Under the pieces are notes generated by a model. The model did not search any database and was not told where the DNA came from. It was given only the letters and a program-made list of their open reading frames with translations. Positions 8,108-16,030 of a stretch of DNA of 21,762 bases are shown piece by piece; position 1 is the first letter of the stretch, and every line of letters starts with the position of its first letter. A program made the position numbers and the translations under genes. The stretch spans positions 1-21,762 of the forward strand of contig CAYQBY010000026.1 in assembly GCA_964415865.1 (NCBI GenBank). Direction: 5' to 3'. The stretch comes from Thiopontia sp964415865 (lineage in GTDB: Bacteria; Pseudomonadota; Gammaproteobacteria; GCF-002020875).

Positions 8108-8694
8108 GAGTGATTTAGCAGCTGCTGTTCTATTGCCGACTGCTCCTCAGGGGTGTTGATGTTTGAGAACAGCAGGGTTGAATGAAAGTTACATACTGCT
8201 GGATTTAATGATTCAAGCCATCTATATACGCGACGTTCATCATTTGCCAGTCGTTCCCTGATTGAGTTCACAATCGAGCGTGAGGCAAGGAAGCAGAGTT
8301 GTTGCATTCTCTCACCGTCATTGGCTACAGCGATCACTGAATCTGACTGTTGCATGGCGTGGTGAAGTTGCTCAACCAGATCAGTTGGCAGTAGTGGTGT
8401 ATCACATGGGGTCACCAGAATTAGTGGTGTATCTGTTATCTCAATGGCACTGGCAATTCCTGCAAGTGGCCCATCAAATTTATTGTTCTTATCTTCTGTT
8501 ACGGGGTATCCAAATTCTTCATATCTCTGTTGATTACGGTTGGCACTAATAACCAAGGAACTTACCTGTGGCACCAGACGCTCAATAACGTGCTCTACCA
8601 TGGGCTTGCCATTTATGGTGGTGAGCCCTTTGTCATCTCCCCCCATACGTTGAGCTCTGCCGCCAGCTAATATGATTCCGGTAATTCCTTTCAT
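8104..8694 (-). CDS. mobA: MobA, molybdenum cofactor guanylyltransferase
   Basis: MobA transfers GMP from GTP to Mo-molybdopterin, giving the MGD cofactor used by the DMSO reductase family of enzymes. The product has 196 residues. The nucleotidyltransferase signature LAGGRAQRMGGDDKGL lies at residues 9-24, and the metal-binding region VTPCDTPLLP at about 94-103. I chose ATG 8694 because the family begins with M-x-x-I-T-G-(I/V)-I-L-A-G-G. The only upstream in-frame start is TTG 8751, which overlaps a possible TATAAT box. The start is odd: the 8 nt before the ATG are (CG)4 with no Shine-Dalgarno sequence. As first gene of the operon with mobB and moeA, its leader probably controls all three. 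It diverges from the DUF2939 gene. Confidence 0.95.
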   Translation of the reverse strand: MKGITGIILAGGRAQRMGGDDKGLTTINGKPMVEHVIERLVPQVSSLVISANRNQQRYEEFGYPVTEDKNNKFDGPLAGIASAIEITDTPLILVTPCDTPLLPTDLVEQLHHAMQQSDSVIAVANDGERMQQLCFLASRSIVNSIRERLANDERRVYRWLESLNPAVCNFHSTLLFSNINTPEEQSAIEQQLLNHS

Positions 8695-8742
8695 CGCGCG
8701 CGAGTATATACTGTGATAAGGTGAATAATGAAAATAATTAGA

Positions 8743-8748
8743 ATTATA
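8743..8748 (-). promoter_or_regulatory. Possible -10 element for the mobA-mobB-moeA operon
   Basis: The minus strand reads TATAAT exactly, about 49 nt upstream of the mobA ATG and in a suitable place for this operon. No convincing -35 hexamer is visible 16-18 nt further upstream, where the sequence runs into the DUF2939 start. A chance match in an AT-rich gap is quite possible. Confidence 0.25.
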
Positions 8749-8765
8749 CAACTACCGAGGGGTTA

Positions 8766-9233
8766 ATGATCATGCGCTTGATTGTGCGTCTGCTGTTTCT
8801 TGCCGTTATTCTTTACGGTATTCTGCCGTACTATAGCCTCTACCGATTGGATCATGCGCTGGTTGCCAATGATACGGTTCAGCTGGGTAAATATATTGAT
8901 CTTGAGCAGGTGCGGGATAACTATAAACGTAGTCTGAGGATTGAGAAAAATAGTCATGACGAGGGTTTTGCCTCAAGAATGCTGCGTGATGGGGCAAATT
9001 CCATGAGTGCCTATACGGTAGATCAGGCTGTTACTATCGACTGGATTCGGCAACGTTTATCCGGTTCAGACCAGAGAGAAACAGCCTCTTCCATGTTTGA
9101 TCAACTGGACCATGCATTCTTTGACTCACCAAATCAGTTTCTGGTTAGGTTGGGAGAGTTAAGTGACAACCCGACAGTTCTGATAATGAAACGGGATGGG
9201 TTGGTATGGCGTCTTAGCGAACTATACTACTGA
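8766..9233 (+). CDS. DUF2939 family protein, membrane-anchored
   Basis: This 155-residue protein has one hydrophobic segment at residues 5-22 (IVRLLFLAVILYGILPYY), which is an N-terminal anchor or uncleaved signal. The rest should lie outside the cytoplasm. The sequence after the anchor, LPYYSLYRLDHALVANDTVQLGKYIDLEQVRDNYK, matches the DUF2939 pattern: a Pro-Tyr-Tyr entry, an Asp-rich turn and then D-x-x-x-V-R. The C-terminal part ends in a predicted beta strand (DGLVWRLSELYY). No catalytic residues are evident, so a binding or folding role is more likely than an enzyme, but the function is unknown. The ATG at 8766 has GAGGGG at 8757-8762. The last 20 nt overlap the end of the DUF523 gene on the other strand, and the gene diverges from mobA. 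Confidence 0.75.
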   Translation: MIMRLIVRLLFLAVILYGILPYYSLYRLDHALVANDTVQLGKYIDLEQVRDNYKRSLRIEKNSHDEGFASRMLRDGANSMSAYTVDQAVTIDWIRQRLSGSDQRETASSMFDQLDHAFFDSPNQFLVRLGELSDNPTVLIMKRDGLVWRLSELYY

Positions 9234-9744
9234 GATGGTTATAAACAGCCTGGCTGAACGTCTGAATAGCAGTATCTGAATCAAGCTGTTCGGGGGTGGA
9301 TATTGGAATAGCTGTAAGCTGTTCCCGTAATAATGCAGTAAAAATACCATCACCATGCTCAAGCTCTTCTCCTGATGATGAGAATATTGGGGTGTCCCCA
9401 ACCCCACAACTTGGAGAGCGATTCTGCAGAATGGCACCGCTCAGTATATGGTTGGTTTCATAAAATCTACTGAAAAATCTGCTTAGTTGTGAGGTGACAT
9501 CAAGTTTCTGGTCATCTCTTCCTTGTGTACGAATCAGACCATTTTTCTCTCGGACCAGTTGAATGGGTGGGCGCGGTACCGTCAGCCCAGCCTCAACCTC
9601 TGGGCATACCGGCAGTATTGAGAAAAGAGACGATATTGCCTCAATAAGGGCGGGTGATTTTTTGTCACTGCCGTCATACCTTACTGGCTCTCCGAGGAGG
9701 CAACGACTTACAATAACCACAGGGATGGAGTCAGGCTTATGCAT
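9214..9744 (-). CDS. DUF523 protein, TudS-like Fe-S desulfidase candidate
   Basis: The 176-residue protein has the DUF523 hallmarks: VSRCLLGEPVRYDGSDKKS at residues 12-30, VCPEVEAGLTVPRPP at 46-60 and LQNRSPSCGVG at about 106-116. Cys15, Cys47 and Cys113 are the conserved cysteines. DUF523 includes TudS, a thiouracil desulfidase whose [4Fe-4S] cluster is held by three cysteines, so this gene may remove sulfur from thiolated pyrimidines. That is family knowledge applied by inference; the substrate here is untested. It starts 5 nt after the hemH stop on the same strand, so the two are very likely one transcript. Its 3' end overlaps the DUF2939 gene by 20 nt on the opposite strand. Confidence 0.85.
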   Translation of the reverse strand: MHKPDSIPVVIVSRCLLGEPVRYDGSDKKSPALIEAISSLFSILPVCPEVEAGLTVPRPPIQLVREKNGLIRTQGRDDQKLDVTSQLSRFFSRFYETNHILSGAILQNRSPSCGVGDTPIFSSSGEELEHGDGIFTALLREQLTAIPISTPEQLDSDTAIQTFSQAVYNHLSSIVR

Positions 9745-9749
9745 GCCGC

Positions 9750-10733
9750 CTATCTCTTGTTATCTCCCAAGTGATTGAGCAGAATACGTGTGAGCGCCTC
9801 TATGTGATCCGGTCGATCATTCAGTGCGGGTATGTATTTGTAGCTATCTCCACCGGCCTTCATAAACAGTTCTCTGTCCTGCATGGCAATCTCCTCAAGA
9901 GTCTCAACACAGTCAGCAGAAAATCCTGGACAGACAATTTCAACCTGTTTGACCCCCTCAACAGGTAGTATTTTCAGGGTCTCTTCAGTATATGGTTTAA
10001 GCCACTCCTCTTTTCCAAAACGTGACTGAAACATCACCTGTAAATCTCCATCACTTAGTCCAAGTCTTTTGGTTAGTGCGATGGCTGTGCTGTTGCACTG
10101 GTCTCGATAAGGGTCACCGGCATCATGGTAGCGTTGTGGCAATCCATGAAATGATAAAAGTAGACGATCTGCCCTCTCATGTTTGCCCCAATGCTCCTCA
10201 ATAGAGTTTGCCAGAGCATCGATATAACCGGGATCATCATGGTAGCTGTTGATAAACATCAGCTCCGGGATGTTACGCCACTGCTGTAGCTCTTGGGAGA
10301 TAGCGTCAAAGGTTGATCCGGTGGTTGCAGCTGAATATTGAGGGAAGAGGGGAAGCACAATTATCCTTTTAATCCCCTGTTGGCGCAGACTATCCAGTGC
10401 GGATGAGATGGAAGGGTTACCGTAACGCATTCCCAATACCACCGGAACGTCACACCCTAACCGCTCACTCAGACTTGTCTCTATAGCTTCTCTCTGTTGT
10501 TTAGAGATGACCAGAAGAGGACCACCCTGGTCTGTCCATACCTTTTTATACGCTTTTGCTACCCGTTTGGGTCGAACTCTGAGGATGATTCCATGTAAAA
10601 TCAGCCACCACTTCAGGCGGGGCATATCCACCACCCGGCGATCCCACAGAAATTCTGCAAGGTAACGTCTGAGAGCAGCAGGTGTTGCATCATCAGGAGT
10701 TCCAAGATTTGTAATCAGTACGCCAGTGGTCAT
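9750..10733 (-). CDS. hemH: HemH, ferrochelatase
   Basis: Ferrochelatase inserts Fe2+ into protoporphyrin IX, the last step of protohaem synthesis, at the inner face of the membrane. The protein has 327 residues. Diagnostic motifs are GVLITNLGTPDDATPAALRR at the start, LLSFHGLPQRY with the catalytic His196, MFQSRFGKEEWLKPYTEE with the acidic Glu243, and VCPGFSADCVETLEEI near the end. I chose ATG 10733 because MTTGVLITNLGTP is the normal family start; an open extension to 10838 runs over the nadE start and is unlikely to be translated. DUF523 follows after 5 nt. hemH diverges from nadE over 79 bp that contain a near-palindrome. No other haem gene is in the window. Confidence 0.97.
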   Translation of the reverse strand: MTTGVLITNLGTPDDATPAALRRYLAEFLWDRRVVDMPRLKWWLILHGIILRVRPKRVAKAYKKVWTDQGGPLLVISKQQREAIETSLSERLGCDVPVVLGMRYGNPSISSALDSLRQQGIKRIIVLPLFPQYSAATTGSTFDAISQELQQWRNIPELMFINSYHDDPGYIDALANSIEEHWGKHERADRLLLSFHGLPQRYHDAGDPYRDQCNSTAIALTKRLGLSDGDLQVMFQSRFGKEEWLKPYTEETLKILPVEGVKQVEIVCPGFSADCVETLEEIAMQDRELFMKAGGDSYKYIPALNDRPDHIEALTRILLNHLGDNKR

Positions 10734-10764
10734 ATATTTCTTCTGTGTCAATGTAGCGAGTATT

Positions 10765-10780
10765 GTTACAATTTTGTCAC
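10765..10780. promoter_or_regulatory. Imperfect dyad in the hemH/nadE divergent region
   Basis: GTTACAAT followed directly by TTTGTCAC forms a 16-bp near-palindrome with two mismatched positions per half. On the minus strand it contains GTGACA, a possible hemH -35 with TACATT 19 nt downstream, which is slightly long. An operator overlapping the hemH promoter is possible. I do not recognise a regulator consensus and chance is a real alternative. Confidence 0.22.
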
Positions 10781-10812
10781 CGAACTGCCACGAATAATCG
10801 TTGTAAGAGAGA

Positions 10813-12480
10813 ATGAGTATAGAGCCCATCAATAACATCCAAAACCTGGTAATTGCATTAGCCCAAACTAATCCGCATGTTGGAGCACTGCAGCAAAATA
10901 TTGACCAGATGGTTGAGTTTACAAGACATGCAAAGAGAGAGGGGGCGGATATCGTTCTCTTTCCAGAACTGTCATTGACTGGATATCCACCAGAGGATCT
11001 ATTGTTGCGTCCAGGATTTCTACAACAGGTTGAGGATGGAATTCAACAGCTGGCAGAGGTGGCAGATGAGATAAGTTTGGTGGTTGGACACCCGATGCGA
11101 GATAGGGATGGTCTGCTATATAACGCCGCTACCCTATTGCGTGGACAAAAAATTGAGGTGAGCTATTGTAAGCAGGAGTTGCCAAATTATGGGGTATTTG
11201 ATGAGAAACGTTACTTTTCTAAAGGGGGTAGCCCTGTTCTGTTTGAACATAAGGGTAAAAATATTGCGATAACAATATGTGAGGATCTGTGGCACCCACA
11301 GGTTATGCAGCAGGCTGTCGATGCTGGTGCTGACCTGGTTCTGAATCTGAATGCATCTCCATACCATGCAGGGAAGAGGGGGGATCGTGAGGAGATTATC
11401 CGCACAAGAGTCAGGGAGAGTGGGGTTCCCGTAGTCTATGTGAACCAGGTTGGTGGGCAGGATGAGTTGGTTTTCGATGGAGGCTCTTTCGTGGTAAACG
11501 GGGATGGAGAGAAGATTGTATGTGGGGAGTACTTTACGGAAGGTCTCTATCTCTACAATAGTACAGAGGAGTACCGTTGTATCAGCGCCCATTCTGCAGA
11601 TGGTTCAAGTCTAGATCAGGAACTGTCAGAAATTTATCAGGCATTGGTTCTGGCGGTCAAAGATTATGTTGGTAAGAATGGTTTTACCGGAGTGATTCTA
11701 GGCCTTTCCGGTGGTATAGATTCTGCGTTGACGCTTGCTATTGCAGTGGATTCACTTGGTGCAGACCATGTGGAAGGGATAGCAATGCCATCCCGCTATA
11801 GTGCACAAATGAGTGTAGAAGATGCGGAGAGGGAGGCACAGCGGTTGGGGATTGATTTCCGAATTATTCCCATAAAGCAGACCTTTGATGCTTTTATAGA
11901 GACACTAAGCGATGAGTTTGATGGATATGGTGTAGATGCCACAGAGGAGAATATCCAGGCCAGATGTCGAGGAGTGATATTAATGGCCATTGCAAACAAG
12001 AAAAACAGAATGTTGCTGACAACCGGAAACAAGAGTGAGATGTCGGTTGGTTATGCCACTTTGTATGGTGATATGGCCGGTGGATTTGCGCCGCTCAAGG
12101 ATATATCCAAGCTGTTAGTGTATCAATTGGCAGAGTGGAGAAATCGACAGGCTGCAGAGCATGGAAAAGATGAGATTATCCCGCAACGGGTGATTGAGAG
12201 ACCACCGTCAGCAGAGCTGGCGCCAGATCAAAAGGATTCCGATTCACTGCCACCGTACGAAATTTTGGATCCTATTCTGGAGCGTTATGTAGAGAGGGAG
12301 CAGTGCGCAGAAGAGATTATTGCAGCTGGTTTTGAGTCTGCTGTGGTTAATCGGATTATCGGTCTGGTCAATGGTAATGAGTACAAGAGGAGACAGGCGC
12401 CTCCTGGGGCAAAGATTACTACCAGGGCCTTTGGAAGAGACCGGCGTTACCCCATTACCTCAGGCTTTCGTTCTCGCTAA
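10813..12480 (+). CDS. nadE: NadE, glutamine-dependent NAD+ synthetase
   Basis: NadE makes NAD+ from deamido-NAD, ATP and glutamine, the last step of NAD synthesis. The 555-residue protein has two domains. The N-terminal nitrilase-type glutaminase (about 10-260) has the catalytic triad Glu52 (FPELSLTGYP), Lys120 (CKQELPNYGVFDEKRYF) and Cys156 (ITICEDLW). The C-terminal NAD synthetase (about 275-545) has the PP-loop LGLSGGIDSALTLA with SGGIDS at 299-304, then TTGNKSEMSVGYATLYGDMAGGFAPLKDI and the PPSAELAPDQKDSDSLPPYE substrate segment. AAGAGAGA lies next to the ATG as a ribosome site. nadC, which makes the NAD precursor nicotinate mononucleotide, lies about 3.5 kb away. The gene faces bamD with only 11 nt between the stops. 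Confidence 0.98.
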   Translation: MSIEPINNIQNLVIALAQTNPHVGALQQNIDQMVEFTRHAKREGADIVLFPELSLTGYPPEDLLLRPGFLQQVEDGIQQLAEVADEISLVVGHPMRDRDGLLYNAATLLRGQKIEVSYCKQELPNYGVFDEKRYFSKGGSPVLFEHKGKNIAITICEDLWHPQVMQQAVDAGADLVLNLNASPYHAGKRGDREEIIRTRVRESGVPVVYVNQVGGQDELVFDGGSFVVNGDGEKIVCGEYFTEGLYLYNSTEEYRCISAHSADGSSLDQELSEIYQALVLAVKDYVGKNGFTGVILGLSGGIDSALTLAIAVDSLGADHVEGIAMPSRYSAQMSVEDAEREAQRLGIDFRIIPIKQTFDAFIETLSDEFDGYGVDATEENIQARCRGVILMAIANKKNRMLLTTGNKSEMSVGYATLYGDMAGGFAPLKDISKLLVYQLAEWRNRQAAEHGKDEIIPQRVIERPPSAELAPDQKDSDSLPPYEILDPILERYVEREQCAEEIIAAGFESAVVNRIIGLVNGNEYKRRQAPPGAKITTRAFGRDRRYPITSGFRSR

Positions 12481-12491
12481 ATGGGGTTGTG

Positions 12492-13250
12492 CTAGTCCGA
12501 ATAGTTTGCTGCGTACACCTGTTCAGTGCTGGCAGCTAGATCTTCCATCCCCATCTTGTTGTAGATCTCAATCAGCAAGACCAGTGAATCTCTTACAGCA
12601 GGGGTTTTCTGGAAGTTCTCAATAACGTAATTGGCACGTTTTGAGGCCGCAACATAGGCTTCTCGGTCCATATAAAACCTGGCAACATGCAGCTCATGTT
12701 CTGCCAGTTTGTTGCGGGTAAATAGCATTCTCTTGATTGCGTCCTCGCTGTATTTGCTTTGAGGAAAACGTTCTACCAGTTTGGAGAAGTATTGAAATGC
12801 CTCACGCATCGCTTTGGGGTCACGTGTGGCAGGGTCGGTTGGGGCAATATCCGACAACATTGTTCTTCCCTCATCGTAATTTACCAGGCCGCGCATATAG
12901 TAGACATAATCAACACTGGGGTGACGAGGGTGTTGTTTTATAAAACGGTCAGCGGCTGCTATGGCTGATTCAGATTCATCCCATTTATAATATGTGTAGA
13001 TGATCTCGATTTGAGCCTGCATTGCATGTTTGTCATAAGGAAAACGTGCCTGCAGTTTTTCAAAATACTCAATTGCTTTCTCGTAGTTACCACTTGTCAT
13101 CGCCTCATGCGCCTCAAAGTAGAATCTGTTGGCAGACCAGTCCTCTGTAATATCAATCTGCTCAGGAAGAAGAGAGCAGCCAGACAAACCCGAAGCAAGG
13201 ATGGAAACCAGTAGAAGGATGGAGGAGAATGGGGCCTGTTTACGAATCAT
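12492..13250 (-). CDS. bamD: BamD, outer-membrane protein assembly lipoprotein
   Basis: BamD is an essential lipoprotein of the BAM complex that, with BamA, inserts beta-barrel proteins into the outer membrane. The 252-residue product starts with a lipoprotein signal: MIRK, a hydrophobic stretch, then lipobox LSGC with Cys25. Ser at +2 is consistent with outer-membrane sorting. TPR-type helices follow, including YFEAHEAMTSGNYEKAIEYFEKLQARFPYDKHAMQAQIEI, SAIAAADRFIKQHPRHPSVDYVYYMRGL and FSKLVERFPQSKYSEDAIKRM, all typical of BamD/ComL. I chose ATG 13250 because it gives a normal signal peptide, although no clear Shine-Dalgarno precedes it. TATACT lies about 10 nt upstream, so a very short leader is possible. 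The divergent rluD-pgeF pair is the conserved gammaproteobacterial neighbour. Confidence 0.97.
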   Translation of the reverse strand: MIRKQAPFSSILLLVSILASGLSGCSLLPEQIDITEDWSANRFYFEAHEAMTSGNYEKAIEYFEKLQARFPYDKHAMQAQIEIIYTYYKWDESESAIAAADRFIKQHPRHPSVDYVYYMRGLVNYDEGRTMLSDIAPTDPATRDPKAMREAFQYFSKLVERFPQSKYSEDAIKRMLFTRNKLAEHELHVARFYMDREAYVAASKRANYVIENFQKTPAVRDSLVLLIEIYNKMGMEDLAASTEQVYAANYSD

Positions 13251-13299
13251 TGTTATAGTATAAAAAGAGTAGGAAAGGACGAAGGGTAGCGAAAAGAAT

Positions 13300-14280
13300 A
13301 TGGATCCGCAACACAACTCAAATGGGTTTGATCAGTATCATACCACCATCCCGGAGGAGCTTTCCGGTAAACGGCTTGATGTTGCTCTGGCGGCCCTCTT
13401 TCCTGAATTCTCCAGAAGCAGATTACAGTCCTGGATACGTTCTGGTGATGCCTTGATTGAAGGTGAAAAGAGACGCCCAAGAGATTCGGTGGCTACGGGG
13501 GAAGAGGTTCGGCTGCAGGCGGAGAGAGAAGAGGAGGTGAAGTGGGTAGCTGAACCAATTCCACTTAATATTCTGCATGAGGATGAGGCAGTTATTTTTA
13601 TTGATAAACCCGCAGGGATGGTGGTTCATCCGGCTGTAGGAAACTGGGGAGGAACCCTGGTCAATGCTTTGTTACACCATGATCAAACTCTTGCAGAGGT
13701 TCCACGAGCAGGTATTGTCCACCGCCTGGATAAAGATACTAGCGGGGTGCTGGTAGTTGCCAAAACACTGGAGGCGCATACCGCTTTGGTGAGGCAGTTG
13801 CAGGAGAGGTCTATGAATCGAGAATATCAGGCTATCTGCAGAGGAGTGATGACCGCAGGTGGAACAGTTGATGCTCCTATTGGCAGGCATCGTGTGGATC
13901 GAAAGAAAATGGCTGTTGTCGAGAATGGTAAACCTGCAGTAACCCACTACAGGGTAATGGAAAAATTTCGTACACATACCCATATCAGACTCTCTCTTGA
14001 AACTGGTCGAACTCACCAGATTCGCGTCCATATGGAGCATATCCGTTTTGCCCTGTTGGGAGATCCTGTCTATGGTCACCGTCTGCAGATCCCTGCAGGT
14101 AGCTCTAAAGAGATGGGAGAGACACTTCGTAGCTTCAAGAGGCAGGCTCTCCATGCGGCTCGTTTGGGGTTGAACCACCCGCTCTCAGGCGAGTTGATCG
14201 AGTTTGAGTCTCCATTGCCAGATGATATGGTGAATGTAATCGATATTCTTCGTAAGGATAGAGATGCCAACCCCAAGTGA
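13300..14280 (+). CDS. rluD: RluD, 23S rRNA pseudouridine synthase
   Basis: RluD converts uridines in helix 69 of 23S rRNA (1911, 1915 and 1917 in E. coli) to pseudouridine. The 326-residue protein has an N-terminal S4 RNA-binding domain (about 20-78, SGKRLDVALAALFPEFSRSRLQSWIRSGD) and a RluA-type catalytic domain with GIVHRLDKDTSGVLVVAKT at 138-156. The catalytic aspartate is Asp144 in HRLD. TGRTHQIRVHMEHIRFALLGDPVYG is the second family signature. Identity as RluD rather than RluC rests on synteny with divergent bamD and downstream pgeF, as in E. coli, and on length. The intergenic space to bamD is only 49 bp. Its stop overlaps the pgeF start. Confidence 0.95.
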   Translation: MDPQHNSNGFDQYHTTIPEELSGKRLDVALAALFPEFSRSRLQSWIRSGDALIEGEKRRPRDSVATGEEVRLQAEREEEVKWVAEPIPLNILHEDEAVIFIDKPAGMVVHPAVGNWGGTLVNALLHHDQTLAEVPRAGIVHRLDKDTSGVLVVAKTLEAHTALVRQLQERSMNREYQAICRGVMTAGGTVDAPIGRHRVDRKKMAVVENGKPAVTHYRVMEKFRTHTHIRLSLETGRTHQIRVHMEHIRFALLGDPVYGHRLQIPAGSSKEMGETLRSFKRQALHAARLGLNHPLSGELIEFESPLPDDMVNVIDILRKDRDANPK

Positions 14281-14984
14281 TGATGGCTGATTTAGAACCA
14301 GATTGGCCAGCTCCTGAGGTTGTGAGAGCGCTGGTCACTACACGCAAGAGTGGTAATCTGGCTACCCATGTGGGAGACAATCCACTTACAGTGGGGGAGA
14401 ATAGAGAGAATCTGCGAAGCCGACTTGGACTACCAGCTGAACCCTGTTGGTTGAATCAGACTCATAAAACCACAATTGTAGAATTACCTACAGAGAGCCA
14501 AATACCAGAGGCAGATGGCTCATGGACATCCAGCAGTGGAATTGTATGTGCAGTGCTTACGGCCGATTGTCTGCCAATTCTGGTAACCAACAGGTCGGGT
14601 AATAGAGTTGCAGCTATCCATGCAGGATGGAGAGGGTTGGCTGCCGGGATTATTGAGCAGGGTATCTCAAAATTCCAGAATGATGGTGATGAATTGATAG
14701 TATGGCTTGGGCCGACCATTGGGCAGCACTCCTATCAGGTTGGTGATGAGGTTAGAGAGATATTTTGTCAGCAGAGTGCTGAGTCTGAGGAGATGTTTGT
14801 GTCATCAGAGAATGGAAAGTGGTTGGCATCAATGGCTGGACTTGCTCGTCAGCAGCTTCAACGGTTTGGCATATCCTCAGTTTATGGTGGAGAGTTGGAT
14901 ACATGCACTGATAGTGAGCGGTTCTTCTCCTATCGTAGGGATGGAGAGACCGGACGGTTTGCGACACTGATATGGATTGAGTAG
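14280..14984 (+). CDS. pgeF: PgeF (YfiH/YlmD family, DUF152)
   Basis: PgeF-type proteins belong to the metal-binding YlmD/LACC1 family. Members act on purine nucleosides or, in E. coli, edit a wrongly incorporated serine in peptidoglycan precursors; older annotation calls them polyphenol oxidases. The 234-residue product has the conserved metal ligands His62 (NQTHKT), Cys97 (LTADCLPIL) and His114 (AAIHAGWRGLAAG). It ends with CTDSERFFSYRRDGETGRFATLIWI, also typical. The start lies in GTGATGATG at 14277-14285. ATG 14280 gives a TGATG overlap with the rluD stop, GTG 14277 gives a 4-nt overlap, and ATG 14283 follows directly; no Shine-Dalgarno decides among them. The gene is coupled to rluD, as in many gammaproteobacteria. 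Confidence 0.92.
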   Translation: MMADLEPDWPAPEVVRALVTTRKSGNLATHVGDNPLTVGENRENLRSRLGLPAEPCWLNQTHKTTIVELPTESQIPEADGSWTSSSGIVCAVLTADCLPILVTNRSGNRVAAIHAGWRGLAAGIIEQGISKFQNDGDELIVWLGPTIGQHSYQVGDEVREIFCQQSAESEEMFVSSENGKWLASMAGLARQQLQRFGISSVYGGELDTCTDSERFFSYRRDGETGRFATLIWIE

Positions 14985-14995
14985 AGGAGTATGGT

Positions 14996-15514
14996 ATGAA
15001 AAATTGGTACATGATGGCGTTGGTCGGAAAGGATCAACCGGGAATTGTGGCTCAGATTACAGAGGCACTATTTAATGCTGGGGGAGCGCTTGGTGAGACC
15101 TCAATGATGCGTCTCGGTAGTAACTTCACTATTATGATGATGGTAGAGATGGATGGAGATGAGAAACAGCTTTGCCAGGTTGTTCACCCGGTCACCGAGA
15201 AATTGGGGCTCCATCTCCATGTTGACCAGATAGAGCCGGGGCTACATCAGCACTCAATTCCAGATCTTAGGGTGTTGGTTTATGGGGCTGATCGTCCGGG
15301 CATCGTGGCTCAGATAACAGGTGTTTTGGCGGAGTCAGGTTTTGATATTACAGACTTGGATTCACAGGTTGGTGGTGATGCAGAAAAGCCAATCTACATT
15401 CTTATGATTGAAGGGGTGGCTGGTGATGGTATGGATACTGTCCATCAAGCCTTGGAACCCTTATCTGAATCAATTGATGTTCGTGTGGAAGAGATTGAAA
15501 CCCTGATTGGCTGA
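14996..15514 (+). CDS. gcvR: GcvR-like double ACT-domain regulator
   Basis: This 172-residue protein consists of two ACT domains: residues about 4-80 (MMALVGKDQPGIVAQITEALFNAGGALGETSMMRLGS) and 92-165 (RVLVYGADRPGIVAQITGVLAESGFDITDLDSQVGG). The pair of D-(Q/R)-PGIVAQIT motifs is the GcvR pattern. E. coli GcvR has no DNA-binding domain; it binds glycine and holds GcvA in a repressing state at the glycine cleavage operon. No GcvA or gcv gene is in the window, so the target is inferred only from the family. GAGGAG sits 8 nt upstream of the ATG. It lies 11 nt after pgeF and 1 nt before def, so it is part of the rluD-pgeF-gcvR-def unit. Confidence 0.85.
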   Translation: MKNWYMMALVGKDQPGIVAQITEALFNAGGALGETSMMRLGSNFTIMMMVEMDGDEKQLCQVVHPVTEKLGLHLHVDQIEPGLHQHSIPDLRVLVYGADRPGIVAQITGVLAESGFDITDLDSQVGGDAEKPIYILMIEGVAGDGMDTVHQALEPLSESIDVRVEEIETLIG

Positions 15515-15515
15515 T

Positions 15516-16022
15516 ATGGAGATACTGACCTATCCCGACAGCCGTCTGAAGCGGGAGTGCGAGGTGGTTGGCTCTTTTGATGAGGAGTTGGCTAACTTTA
15601 TAGCAGAGCTTGAGACCTTTATGCGTACCCAACCTGGAGGTATTGGTATTGCTGCCCCCCAAGTGGGACGGTTACAGAGAATCTGTATTGTGGATCTGAC
15701 TGGAATGACCAGAGGAAAAAAGAAGAATCCGGTTCCTAATCAGGGGAGGATGATTCTGGTCAATCCGGAAATTACTGAATGGGATGGCTTTGAGCTGGGG
15801 CGTGAAGGGTGTATGTCCGTTCCTGACTACACAGGTAACGTAATTCGTGCCACCCAGATAAAATTTACTGCACAGGATGAGTCTGGTGAACTTCATGAGT
15901 ATGAGAGTGAGGGGTATGAGGCCAGGGCAATCCAGCATGAGGTGGATCACCTTGATGGTATGCTGTTTCTAGACCGGTTGGTAAGTCGTAGGACTGATCT
16001 ATTTCAAAGGAAAAAACGTTAG
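15516..16022 (+). CDS. def: Peptide deformylase
   Basis: Peptide deformylase removes the formyl group from the N-terminal methionine of new proteins, using Fe2+ in the cell. The 168-residue protein has all three motifs: GIGIAAPQ at 42-49, EGCMS at 97-101 with the metal ligand Cys99, and QHEVDHLDG at 140-148 with ligands His141 and His145 and catalytic Glu142. The usual EGCLS motif has Met in place of Leu, a mild change. I chose ATG 15516, one base after the gcvR stop, over the in-frame TTG at 15507. The gene sits at the end of the rluD unit rather than beside fmt, the common partner, so a second def copy elsewhere is possible but cannot be judged here. Confidence 0.95.
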   Translation: MEILTYPDSRLKRECEVVGSFDEELANFIAELETFMRTQPGGIGIAAPQVGRLQRICIVDLTGMTRGKKKNPVPNQGRMILVNPEITEWDGFELGREGCMSVPDYTGNVIRATQIKFTAQDESGELHEYESEGYEARAIQHEVDHLDGMLFLDRLVSRRTDLFQRKKR

Positions 16023-16030
16023 GTTGGCAA

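Noticed and set aside
10746..10751. Perfect TTGACA on the minus strand just upstream of hemH
   Set aside because: Only 12 nt from the ATG; a -10 at normal spacing would fall inside the gene and reads CACTGG.
10734..10838. N-terminal extension of hemH to 10838
   Set aside because: It runs across the divergent promoter region and the nadE start, and ferrochelatases begin at the MTTGVLITNLG position.
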